From: Incurvaria masculella
Taxonomy: Eukaryota; Arthropoda; Insecta; Lepidoptera; Incurvariidae
Direction: 5' to 3'
NCBI GenBank assembly: GCA_946894095.1
Contig: OX335645.2
Span: 16,639,001 to 16,703,000 of the forward strand
DNA length: 64,000 nucleotides
Under the pieces are notes generated by a model. That model was not told the origin of the DNA. It did no database searches and was given only the letters and a program-made list of their open reading frames with translations. Shown one piece after another: positions 12,177 to 21,640 of this stretch; the first letter of the stretch is position 1, and each line of letters opens with the position of its first letter. The position numbers were made by a program, and so were the translations under genes.

Positions 12177-12645
12177 GTCGCCTTCATAAAGTCCAAAAAG
12201 CATAAGGTCCAAAACCCAGAGCGTCTAAAAGTATGTATTTTTCGTGTGTATTATAAAATGCATATAATCTAATCTAACCTAACCTAATATAACCTAACCC
12301 AATTAAAAATATACGTAATCGTAAGTATTTTGGACGGTATGGGTTTTGGACCTTGTGCTTTTTAGGGTTTAGTACCCAAAGGGTGAAAACGGAACCCCCG
12401 CTGTCCGTCCGTCCGTCTATCACAGGGCTGTATCTCATGAACCGTAATAGGTAGGCAGCAGAAATTTTCACAGAGTGTGTATTTATTTTGCCGCTATAAC
12501 AAGAAATAGGTAAAATAAAAATGTAATCAAAATGAAACGCGGTCCCCATACAAAAAACGTGATATTTTTGTGTTGATGGTACGGAACCCTTCGTGTGCGA
12601 GTCCGACTTGCACTTGGCCGGTTTTGGACTTTATGATGCGTCCCC
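12177..12645. mobile_element. MITE with TIR around AAGTCCAAAAAGC, interrupted by another element
   Basis: The left end (from about 12177) reads CATAAAGTCCAAAAAGC then AYAAGGTCCAAAACC. The right end, once the insertion at 12360-12625 is removed, is its reverse complement, giving terminal inverted repeats of about 37 bp. The body contains a run of CTAACCTAACCTAA-type pentamers near 12268-12300. A second, uninterrupted copy lies at 45333-45508 and shows the empty site TATGCTTTTTGGAC where the other element entered here. Confidence 0.65.
12360..12625 (-). mobile_element. CCGGCCAAGTGCGAG-family element, copy 1 (inserted in a MITE)
   Basis: A complete copy on the minus strand of the dispersed family found eight times in this window. 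The head has the palindrome GTGCGAGTC-x-GACTCGCAC (one arm mutated here), then GGGTTCCGTACC. The middle has the conserved phrase ACACTCTGTGAAAATTTC and a short GACG-type microsatellite. The tail is GGTACGGAACCCTAAAA (drifted here). The head GGGTTCCGTACC and the tail GGTACGGAACCC are inverted relative to each other. Confidence 0.75.
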
Positions 12646-12824
12646 GCGTAAATACGACGCGTCTCGTGCTTCGCTACCGACGTAGCCTGACGACACGGTA
12701 CGGGCGCATCGCGAAAGGCGCGAGGACAGGCTATAAGACATTTTATGACTCAATGTTGTAACTTAACCTATTGCGTGTATTTTTGATGAAAGTATTATTT
12801 TTCGCATGGATTGAGGTTCATAGT

Positions 12825-12898
12825 GTTGTTTATCGTTCATCCAAAGACTTAACACGGCACTCGGATTTGTCATACTTTATCATTTGCCAGTTCTTAAC
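12825..12898 (+). repeat. dispersed repeat with TTTATTCATCATCCATAGAC signature, fragment
   Basis: A degraded fragment containing GCACTCGGATTTGTCATA and ATTTGCCAGTTC. The same phrases occur at 44952-45062 and 63885-64000 on the plus strand and at 47030-47165 on the minus strand. The fuller copies continue into GCGAAGAAGAACTGG and AGAAACTCCGC-like phrases. This looks like the 3' region of a non-LTR retrotransposon or SINE common in Lepidoptera. Confidence 0.5.
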
Positions 12899-13499
12899 AT
12901 TAAAATATACTTATACAATTTTTGATACACGCTTTAGCAGTAGAATTGATATTACGCTCTGGAGTGTTGAGCCCGCAAAAACTTGACGATGGCATAGACT
13001 GGAAAATGTTCAACAAGATTGTAATTTCCAACGACGAGTAGCGTTTTGGATTAAAGCTTTGGAATAACGACCGAGCGTAGCTTTTGATTATGAGATTAAC
13101 GTTGCGTTCCGCGAATCAGGTGGCCACTTTCGTTTCGCCTCGACATTGTTCCAGCTCGCAGAGCGCCGCCGGCCAACGCACGATCCGATCATGTAAGCGA
13201 AGTGTGCAAAATCCTTAGATGTGATTAAATGCACCAGTGAAAGTGGCGTTTATAAAGGGGTTATTGGGATCTCTAAAATAGTCTTGACTCGAGTGTTAAT
13301 ATTTGTACTTAAAAGCACATGAATCGGTGCGTCACATTTTGTGCTGCCTTGTCAAGTTTTCTTTGTATTTCTTCTCTAGCTGCATCAAAATTTCACCATC
13401 ACTGCCTTCTGATGCTGAGAAAGCCTTCTCCACCCACGTCATCCTAAATGACATGCTAAATACGCTACGTCATGCCGGGATGCCTTATTGCCTGCAATC

Positions 13500-13690
13500 T
13501 GGCTGCGGGCTAAATTAAACTGTTGCAGTGCATCTCTCCGCGGCACTGCTGTTGCAGCCGCCGCGCCTCCACCGCACCCGCGCGCCGCCACCAAGTCATT
13601 TGAATATGAATGGTGGAATTTAGACCGCCAGTGGCACCATACGTCGCCTGCGCGCCCCGCCCGCCCCAGCTTTGGTCGCCTTATGTTGAG
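13500..13690. other. G+C-rich, CpG-rich island
   Basis: A stretch rich in CCGCC and CGCGCC inside A+T-rich DNA. The plus frame starting near 13488 is open for 76 codons and proline/alanine-rich, but no splice-site pair or known domain was seen. It could be a promoter or a 5' exon of an unseen gene. Confidence 0.25.
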
Positions 13691-14017
13691 CCACGGGAAA
13701 ATGACGCATAGTAACTAATTAATCTGGTTTTTGACGTGCAACAACATACCCCACTGCGACTGGGCACGTTCGTCTTCTTTGTATCAAAAAATGATTAAAC
13801 TTTGAACCGACATATTTAATGCTAGGCCGGCTGGAAGGAAATGCTTGAAACCTATTCTTGTCTCTTGATATGTATCTCCAAATACCGTTGTAATATTTCC
13901 TTGTCAAACAAAATTAAACAAGAACGTGGAATAACTTATGAACTTAGGGGTTCCCATTACAATTGCTTATTATCGGCCAATAGCTAGTGTAGTGGACGAC
14001 ACGATGAACGGCACATT

Positions 14018-14446
14018 TTGAACTTAGGCTGACATAAATAATCATAACAGAACCTAAGACTAACGAAAAATAGTACTTAGTGACGTCCCTTTGAATTTCG
14101 TTTGAGATTTCATTCATGCTTGACACATTTTGTACACACGTCACAAAGTACTACTTTTCGTTAGTCTTAGTTTAGATTACGACTATTCATCTCAGCCTAA
14201 GGCTGACGTCAAAGTGACGTCACAAAGTACTACTTTTCGTTAGTCTTGATTTCTGTTACGACTATTTATCTCAGCCTCAGTTTCTGTTACGACTATTTAT
14301 CTCAGCCTTAGGCTACTTAGTGACGTCAATTTGAATAACTTTGAGATTACATCCATACAAAACGTGTCAGAGTGACGTCACAAAGTACTACTTTGGGTTT
14401 AGTTTCGCATCAGTTTCGGTGACGACTATTTATCTCAGCCTTAGTG
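14018..14446. mobile_element. MITE with internal subrepeats and four TGACGTCA palindromes
   Basis: The left end (TTAGGCTGACATAAATAATC) is the inverse of the right end (GACTATTTATCTCAGCCTTA). Inside, the unit ACAAAGTACTACTTTTCGTT followed by AGTCTTAG and CGACTATTTATCTCAGCC is repeated, and an inverted copy lies at 14050-14090. Perfect TGACGTCA palindromes occur at 14204, 14215, 14321 and 14373. No open frame of note. It may be one complex element or several nested copies. Confidence 0.6.
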
Positions 14447-14791
14447 CGCGACCAGGAAACATAATTTTTCATAGCGCCCAGATGAAAATCAGTGGCGAGC
14501 GGTATGGTTTATGGTACCGGTATATGTAAGTCCCTAAACTGGATATGGCGTTTGATGCCCTCAATCCACCTCTTCGCCAAAGAACCTCAGAATATTAGCA
14601 TTTACGTGACAAGGGAAATAACTATTTTAGATAGTAAAAAATATTATTCTAAGATTTGAAATACGACGTCAGAAGTCCTCGGCCCTCGCCGCCGCCACTG
14701 ACAACTTCCGACAACCTTTGATCAAATTCTCCCAACAAACAGCTTTGTGGGTTCTGTAGAGGCAGAGTTTGCGTCGACTGCGTGCATTTTT

Positions 14792-14887
14792 TCAGCCGGC
14801 TTTAAGTTGTCTTGGGTTGCTTCTAATACCGAACTGGCTTTTACGCAACACATTTTCCAGGCTGTCGTTTTCAGAGTCAGAGCCCAT
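14792..14887 (-). CDS. possible small coding exon (MGSDSENDSLEN...), function unknown
   Basis: On the minus strand a pyrimidine-rich stretch ending TTTCAG (14888-14893) is a good splice-acceptor shape. It is followed directly by ATG and a 31-codon frame starting MGSDSENDSLENVLRKSQ, then TGA. The acidic, serine-rich start looks more like real coding than the surrounding DNA. A second frame just downstream (14722-14787) reads STEPTKLFVGRI, which resembles the RNP2 strand of RNA-recognition motifs. The two hints lie in different frames, so this is either chance or a decayed gene piece. Confidence 0.2.
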   Translation of the reverse strand: MGSDSENDSLENVLRKSQFGIRSNPRQLKAG

Positions 14888-15031
14888 CTGAAACACCACG
14901 AACAGAGGTGAAGCGGGCGCAGTCGCCCGAACAAACGGTGGCCATTGTGGAATACATTAAGCTCGACACCGCTTTACTTTAAACCAATCAGCCGCGCGGG
15001 GCGAGTCGCTCTGCCGTCCAAATTGGGAGCA

Positions 15032-15042
15032 CCAGATGGCGC
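15032..15042 (+). promoter_or_regulatory. CTCF-like motif candidate
   Basis: CCAGATGGCGC matches the AG[AG]TGGCGC-type core known for insect CTCF, within a short G+C-rich unique patch. A single motif match by eye is weak evidence. Confidence 0.2.
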
Positions 15043-15286
15043 GAGAATGGGTACGATTTCATATCTCTGTGGCCACTACAATGGGACCACGTAAACGTAA
15101 TAGAGATTTAGTAACTGGCGAGGTTTTTTTGGCGTAGTTTATTCTTTAATAAAACGCGCAGTCACAACTGATGTTGAAATAACCAATCAAGTTACTCAGC
15201 GAAGTCATCTTCATGATTTCCGAACTAGGTTTACATGGGAAACAGGTCATTTTTAAGGCGCTGGTAAATTGTTGACTAGTGATTTA

Positions 15287-15321
15287 TGGATTTATTACAA
15301 TTAGCAATCGTAATAAATCCA
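15287..15321. repeat. hairpin-forming inverted repeat
   Basis: Arms of 16 bp (TGGATTTATTACAATT and its inverse with one mismatch) flank a 3-base loop. No downstream feature makes it an obvious terminator or RNA. Confidence 0.6.
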
Positions 15322-15572
15322 AAATTAATTATCTGGTGTCGATTGAACTAATTTCGTTTTAATATACAAATAACTAATTAGTACCGGGTGTATTCGACCG
15401 TCTATCTTTTTTAAGCATATGGAGTTAAAACCTCATTAAAATCTGACCAGTTTATTTAAGTGATATTCGTATTTGAATACCGTCGATGCAGTGCATTTTC
15501 GTATTTTGACCGAATTATAAATTTAAAAAAAACATGAAAAATGTGTTCAACATCGAGTGCAGATTACGTGGT

Positions 15573-15860
15573 TAAAAAAAAAGTCCAAGTGCGAGTCGGA
15601 CTCGCACACGAAGGGTTCCGTACCAACATACAAGATTTAACAAAAAACATAGCTTTTTTGTAACCCCTTAATTTTTTATTATTTATAAATTATACCTATT
15701 TGTTGGTATAGCGGCCAAATAAACACACACTCTGTGAAAATTTCAACTGCCTATCTATTATGGTTCATGAGATACAGCACTGTGACAGTTAGATGTACGG
15801 ACGGACGGACGGTCAGCGGAGGCTTGGTAATCCAAAGGGTGCCAACGGAACCCTAAAAAA
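15573..15860 (+). mobile_element. CCGGCCAAGTGCGAG-family element, copy 2
   Basis: Head GTCCAAGTGCGAGTCGGACT with the intact palindrome, then GAAGGGTTCCGTACC, ACACTCTGTGAAAATTTCAA, a GACGGACGGACGG tract near 15798, and the end GGAACCCTAAAAAA. The first bases are poly-A instead of the usual AAAACCGG. Confidence 0.8.
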
Positions 15861-15926
15861 GGATTGACGTTTGTTTTCAATATACAATACATACGTTTAT
15901 ATTTATCATCAAAAACATTGACTTAA

Positions 15927-15960
15927 GAAATTTTCTGATGCTTAAGCATCAGAAAATTTC
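15927..15960. repeat. 34-bp perfect palindrome
   Basis: Two 17-base arms (GAAATTTTCTGATGCTT and its exact reverse complement) meet with no spacer. It lies 2 bp from the left end of the MITE at 15963. Confidence 0.85.
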
Positions 15961-15962
15961 GC

Positions 15963-16281
15963 CTCCCATACAAATGTAGTTTACTAATCATTTGAAAACC
16001 ACTGTTCCAATTAACTTGATATTTGGTATCATATATCTGGCAACAAATATCCGTGTCTGCATGCCTTTGTTGTTTCGGTAAATGTATCCTGAGTCAAACT
16101 ACAGAGAAAACAAAATTAGTATGAAGATTTTGTTTTTGCTTTCTACCGATTCGGTTTGGATTTTTCAAAAAAACAAAAGCATGCAGACACAGATTATTGT
16201 TGCCTGATATTTAGTATCAAATATGAATTAAATTGGAACAGTGGTTTTCAAATTATTAGTAAACTACGTTTGTATGGGGAG
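15963..16281. mobile_element. long-armed inverted-repeat MITE
   Basis: Arms of about 100 bp pair with each other. The left arm starts CTCCCATACAAATGTAGTTT and runs through CACTGTTCCAATT and TGTCTGCATGC. The right arm has the inverse phrases and ends GTTTGTATGGGGAG. The roughly 110-bp centre is unpaired and A+T-rich. Arm identity is around 85 percent by eye. The frame at 16241-16576 overlaps the right arm and is not a gene. Confidence 0.7.
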
Positions 16282-16809
16282 CATAGCTTACGGGCCGTTG
16301 TTAAGTCACTTTTTGGACAAACTTAGAAATCCTAATGAAAAATTAATAATTGTTTATGCATGCATGGCAATTTTACTTACATCTACCGATAATGTGTCAT
16401 CGATACGCGTTTTACTAGAAAAAAATATTTGTTTTATGGTGCATGTGTATGTCGCTACAAGTCAACTCGCTCGAGCATCCGTCAGTGAAACTACTTTTAA
16501 TAGTTTATTATTTTATTACTTACTTCGAAAAAAAAAAATTATAATATACAAACAACCTTTCATTCGGGTAAGTTAATTTTTCAGAGATAATTAACTCAAT
16601 TTATGAATCAATTAACTCACGCAACACCCGTCAAAAACATGTTAGATATATGAAAACTTCAGCAGGATTGTAATTGATAGCAAGAATTAACTCTCCAATT
16701 TCAATTAAAAGTTCTGACTTAGATCGTCTGATCGCACGAAAATTGAGACGCACGTCTCAAAGTTCATAAACGCCTCACAACCATTTCACGTACGTTCTGC
16801 AACACGGCG
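16282..16809. other. unassigned sequence
   Basis: A+T-rich, no gene or repeat recognised. It ends where the 112-bp satellite begins. Confidence 0.3.
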
Positions 16810-17996
16810 AGGGGACTTTGTCATGATCGCAACCTCGCCCCGCGGCGTTTACTGTTATTGTTACTGTTTAGTTTTGCAAAACGGTGAGCGTAACACACAC
16901 ATCTGAGCGGCGTTTGGGAAACAGGGACTTTGTCATGATCGCAACGTCGCCCCGGGGCGTTTACTGTAATTGTTTCTGTTTAGTTTTGCAAAACGGCGAG
17001 CGTAACACACACATCTGAGCGGCGTTTGGGAAACAGAGACTTTGTCATGCTCGCAACGTCGCCCCGCGGCGTTTACTGTAATTGTTTCTGTTTAGTTTTG
17101 CAAAACGGCGAGCGTAACGCACACATCTGAGCGGCTTTTGGGAAACAGAGACTTTGTTATGATCGCAACCTCGGTCCGCGGCGTTTACTGTAATTGTTTC
17201 TGTTTAATTTTGCAAAACGGTAAGCGTAACACACACATCTGAGCGGCGTTTGGGAAACAGGGACTTTGTCATGATCGCAACCTCGGCCCGCGGCGTTTAC
17301 TGTAATTGTTTCTGTTTAGTTTTGCAAAACGGTGAGCGTAACACACACATCTGAGCGGCGTTTGGGAAACAGGGACTTTGTCATGATCGCAACCTCGGCC
17401 CGCGGCGTTTACTGTAATTGTTTCTGTTTAGTTTTGCAAAACGGTGAGCGTAACACACACATCTGAGCGGTGTTTGGGAAACAAAAACTTTGTCATGCTC
17501 GCAACCTCGGCCCGCGGCGTTTACTGTAATTGTTTCTGTTTAGTTTTGCAAAACGGCGAGCGTAACACACACACCTGAGCGGCGTTTGGGAAACAGAGAC
17601 TTTGTCATGATCGCAACGTCGCCCCGCGGCGTTTACTGTAATTGTTTCTGTTTAGTTTTGCAAAACGGCGAGCGTAACACACACATCTGAGCGTCGTTTG
17701 GGAAACAAGGACTTTGTCATGATCGCAACCTCGCCCCGCGGCGTTTACTAATATTGTTTCTGTTTAGTTTTGCTAAACGGTGAGCGTAACACACATATCT
17801 GAGCGGCGTTTGGGAAACAGGGACTGTGTCATGATCGCAACGTCACCCCGCGGCGTTTACTATAATTGTTTCTGTTTAGTTTTGCTAAACGGTGAGCGTA
17901 ACACACATATCTGAGCGGCGTTTGGGAAACAGGGACTGTGTCATGATCGCAACGTCACCCCGCGGCGTTTACTATAATTGTTTCTGTTTAGTTTTG
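16810..17996 (+). repeat. tandem satellite, 112-bp unit, about 10.6 copies
   Basis: The phrase ACTTTGTCATGATCGCAAC (or a one- to two-base variant) recurs at 16815, 16927, 17039, 17151, 17263, 17375, 17487, 17599, 17711, 17823 and 17935, exactly 112 bp apart each time. Each full unit also holds CCGCGGCGTTTACT, a GTTTAGTTTTGC phrase and ACACACATCTGAGCGG. No indels were seen across the array. The final two units are almost identical to each other, pointing to a recent duplication at that end. The last copy stops after GTTTTG. No coding potential. Confidence 0.95.
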
Positions 17997-18461
17997 AAGT
18001 GAAGCTTCTTTACAGGCGCGGTGGACAAATTGGCCTGGGTCACAACAAAAGTGATCCGCTTCAAAACGCTTAATCGTACTTTCATCATAACTTCGTCACT
18101 CCACACGCATGCGCAGTGCGTGCGTCAACAAATGTAACGTCCAATAAAGTTTCAAATTGAATGCGCGATGGACTTACGAGAACTTTATTTGTTCTGATTG
18201 TCAATAAAAAAAATATACCTTCACTGGATCAGAAAAGATACATTGTTTCATTGTCATTATTTCAATAAAAATCCTGTATTATCTTTTGCTCTTGGCGCAC
18301 TCTAAATGGACATTAGAGGGTGCAAGTGGCCTGCAGAGACATCGGCGTTAATATTACGTTACGGTATGATAAAACAGGTATTTATTTGTGAAAAGTATAG
18401 AAAGAACCTTAATTGACTCCATACGTCTCCCGTTGGACGTTTGGCGGATGAGGGCTAGAAG
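17997..18461. other. unassigned sequence
   Basis: Nothing recognised apart from a CGCATGCGCA palindrome-like patch near 18107. Confidence 0.3.
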
Positions 18462-18738
18462 AAAACCGGCCAAGTGCGAGTCGGACTCGCACACGAAGGG
18501 TTCCGTACCATCTTACAAGATTTAACAAAAAAAATCACGTTTTTTGTATGAAACCCCTCTTTAAATTTTATGACTTTTTTAAATGTTGTTATAGAGGCAA
18601 AATAAACACACACTCTGTGAAAATTTCAGCTGCCTACCTATTACGGTTCATGAGATACAGCCCTGTGACAGACGGACGGACAGCGGAGGCTTAGTAATAG
18701 GGTTCCGATTTCACCCTTTGGGTACGGAACCCTAAAAA
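18462..18738 (+). mobile_element. CCGGCCAAGTGCGAG-family element, copy 3
   Basis: A near-canonical copy: AAAACCGGCCAAGTGCGAGT head with a perfect GTGCGAGTC/GACTCGCAC palindrome, CACGAAGGGTTCCGTACC, ACACTCTGTGAAAATTTCAG, a short GACGGACGGAC tract, and the tail TTTGGGTACGGAACCCTAAA. Confidence 0.85.
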
Positions 18739-19322
18739 TTGTGTCCTTGACACATTTTTGTAGACAGACAGTGACACCGACACTTTTTACCTTGACAAAA
18801 GTACCAGGGCTCCAGAAATTGTTAAGAGATGTTTTAAAATGGTGTAATACTATAATTTGTGGCTGGGCCCACGTTCTCGCAGCTTTTATTTTATTTTCAG
18901 GATCCCCTTGAATTCGTATGGAATTTTAATAATATTTAAATGTTGTCAAAAGTACGAGGCCGGCAGAAATTGTTAGGAGATGGTTTTTTCTTGTGTCCTC
19001 TATCTTTAAATCAAGACAATCAGTTTCCAGCTCTTCAATCGTTATTTGCCTTCCTTTATTTTCTTATCAATGATATTCATCACATTTGAACATGTATCGT
19101 AGGAAATATTTTAACATTTTGTAATTCTGTGATCTGTGGCGGGGTCCTGCCTGTGCTAGTACTTAATATATCGCGAAAGGAACATCGTTCCTACCGGGTG
19201 TCCCACGACGTTTCTCGTATTTTCTTAAATATAATTGGACAGTCGTTTCCTAATTGAATTTAAAACAAGGAATTCCTAATTCTCTATTACTTTATGGTTG
19301 TCTTCAGCATGACAGAAAGAGA
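18739..19322. other. unassigned sequence with a degenerate internal duplication
   Basis: Two related stretches (from 18792 and 18943) share TTGWCAAAAGTAC, CAGAAATTGTTA and GGAGATG-like phrases, and the phrase GTGGCKGGG occurs near 18862 and 19136. This suggests an old duplication. No coding. Confidence 0.35.
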
Positions 19323-19660
19323 TCTCAATTTTTTTTCTAATTCCGGTGTGTAGATTTCAGACGAAACGAATTGACATGGATGGCTAATACCACACCTACT
19401 GGCATGGTATTGGCCCAACACACCCCAAAGCAACTAGGTGCCATGCGACGACCTTCCTTGTAAAGCATGGCTGCATTGAACTGGGCGGAAAACATGGACA
19501 TTTTCATTACCTCTTTAAGCATCGTTCATTCAATGCGATGGTACAAACCCGGGCGGAATCAACCCTATCAACTAATAAGCAAGGAAAGGTAATCTTCAGT
19601 TTTGCATGGAATCGAAACTTCCGACCAAGAATTTCTTAGTCGCCACTTATGACATGGGGG
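19323..19660 (-). mobile_element. SINE-like element, copy without a clear 5S head
   Basis: Shares with the copy at 19998-20370 the phrases GGCTAATACCACACCT, CATGGTATTRGCCCAACACA, AACTAGGTGCCATGC, CCTTCCTT and GCGATGGTAC (plus-strand reading). The element reads on the minus strand, so its 3' end is on the left, where a T-run (19331-19338) stands for a short A-tail. The right part ends ATTTCTTAGTCGCCACTTAT instead of the 5S-like head. Confidence 0.6.
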
Positions 19661-19997
19661 GGGAAGAACGTGTCGGAACCCAAATAGCACAATACTCATA
19701 AAATATAATGCATACACAGATTTGAAGCGAGAACGTCTTTGGAGTATGTAGTTGAAAGTAATTTTGTAAGAATCCCGGTCCCAATGAGGTACTTTATAGT
19801 CGCACCGCGTTGTCCCACCACCGCGTGATGGCAGCTAAGTGTGTTTCTCAGAGCGAGAATTTTCAGCCAGTACTCCATTTGAATAAAAACAAATTGTTAG
19901 ATGTTTCTGTGAATACACATATGTATTATTCCCATAGCACTAAGGGTTTTTTGAAATCAACGTTGAAAACTACGATGTTCTCAATTGAATTGTTTAT

Positions 19998-20370
19998 TGA
20001 TTTTTTTTTTTTTTTTTTTTATGTGACTGGAAATGATGGCTAATACCACACCTTCTGTCATGGTATTAGCCCAACACACCACATGGGAACTAGGTGCCAT
20101 GCCAGGACCTTCCTTATATTGCTCGGCTACATTGAACTGGATGGAAAACACGGACAATTTTCATTGCCGCTTCGACCATCGTTTTTTAATGCGATGGTAC
20201 CAACCCGGGCGGGATTAACCCTACCACCTAGTAAGTAAGGAAGGGGACCTACAGTTTAACGTGGAATCCGAACCACGGCCAGCCTCTCTCAACGGTCTAA
20301 TGGTCACCCATCCAAGACCAGACCGGACCCAGCGTTGCTTAACTTCGGAGAGCGATCGCCGCAGTGATGG
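19998..20370 (-). mobile_element. 5S rRNA-derived SINE (SINE3-type), near full length
   Basis: Reading the minus strand, the head (20365 down to 20285) resembles the central part of 5S rRNA. On the plus strand one sees CACCCATCCAAG and GCGTTGCTTAACTTCGG, the complements of 5S CTTGGATGGGTG and CCGAAGTTAAGCAACGC. The body follows, shared with seven other copies in this window, and the minus-strand 3' end reads TTAGCCATCATTTCC then a pure A-tract of about 20 bases (plus-strand T-run at 20000-20021). Head, body and A-tail make a retroposed SINE transcribed from a 5S-type internal promoter (inference from the known SINE3 class). Confidence 0.7.
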
Positions 20371-21205
20371 GTTATTTATAGAAAATCTAAAAACTAACAA
20401 TTTGTTTCCAAATTCACACACTATATAATGTTATTTCTTCATTGAGTAAATATGATTATAATGTATAATTTAGATTAGGGTATTGGAAAAAAGCTATGCT
20501 GGCGCAAGTGTTTGATTTCACGCAAGTTTACCTATGAAAGTGTTATTAAATTTTTATAAAAGTAAAACAACTGGACGCAACTTTTGCAGAGACCGTTCAT
20601 AAATAGTTTTAATAGTGTCTTCTGAATACATAATATAAAATTATCGTTTATTAATAACATGCCGGTTCAATGTAAAATGCATTTAATTACGGACGCCCAG
20701 AGAATAAAATGGGTCACAAATGAACCGAGCATGGTACGCACATGGGACGCTCTATATTCTTGATAAAAACCCGCCGCGCACTGTTAGAACTGGCGTTACA
20801 GTTTTGATGAGGACTAAAATAAAGATAAACTGGTTACAAATTACAAACAGGTATTAACGCGCCGACAGGGCCGTCCCAGCGCATGCGCATTCATAAAAGC
20901 GTAAATTACGCACAAACACGTCGCTCTCAAAGATAATTTACGGCGACAGTTAAAGCATATTGAACAAGGAGATCGAGATAAAGGTTATTCAGAGGAGAAG
21001 AATATTTCGTGTAATTCGACAGGAATAAAGGCATACAATAAATCGGTCAGTCAGCAGCGGTTGCGTTACGAGTTTTTGAGGAAACTAAGATGTAAAGTGA
21101 AATTACGATTCAGTTCATTTGAGACTAGAGACGATGAATAACCAAGCTTTTAGTTCACTAATAAAATTATCTAAGTTTAAGTAGAAGCAGGATGGTGAAG
21201 CGACG
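20371..21205. other. unassigned sequence
   Basis: No repeat or gene recognised. From about 20840 the DNA becomes less A+T-rich. Confidence 0.3.
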
Positions 21206-21640
21206 CGGCGGGGGCGAAGGCGACCTGCGGGCGGAGGGGGTGAAGGCGACCTGCGGGCGGAGGGGGTGAAGGCGACCTGCGGGCGGAGGGGGCGAAGGCG
21301 ACCTGCGGGCGGAGGGGGCGAAGGCGACCTGCGGGCGGAGGGGGTGAAGGCGACCTGCGGGCGGAGGGGGCGAAGGCGACCTGCGGGCGGAGGGGGCGAA
21401 GGCGACCTGCGGGCGGAGGGGGCGAAGGCGACCTGCGGGCGGAGGGGGCGAAGGCGACCTGCGGGCGGAGGGGGCGAAGGCGACCTGCGGGCGGAGGGGG
21501 CGAAGGCGACCTGCGGGCGGAGGGGGCGAAGGCGACCTGCGGGCGGAGGGGGTGAAGGCGACCTGCGGGCGGAGGGGGCGAAGGCGACCTGCGGGCGGAG
21601 GGGGCGAAGGCGACCTGCGGGCGGAGGGGGTGAAGGCGGG
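21206..21640 (+). repeat. G-rich minisatellite, 26-bp unit, 16 copies
   Basis: The phrase GACCTGCGGGCGGAGGGGG recurs every 26 bp from 21222 to 21612. Units are identical except one C/T site after the G-run. In order the 16 units carry T T C C T C C C C C C C T C C T. The array has no stop codons in several frames because the unit lacks them, so the long open frames on both strands are artefacts of the repeat. The five-G runs on the plus strand make quadruplex formation plausible (inference). Confidence 0.95.

Noticed and set aside
12262..12302. Interstitial telomere
   Set aside because: The CTAACC tract is at the same place in another MITE copy, so it belongs to the element.
16241..16576. 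111-codon plus frame
   Set aside because: Its start lies in the right arm of the 15963-16281 MITE, and no motif or splice signal was seen.
16810..17996. CRISPR array
   Set aside because: Units are full-length satellite repeats with no unique spacers, and the genome is eukaryotic.
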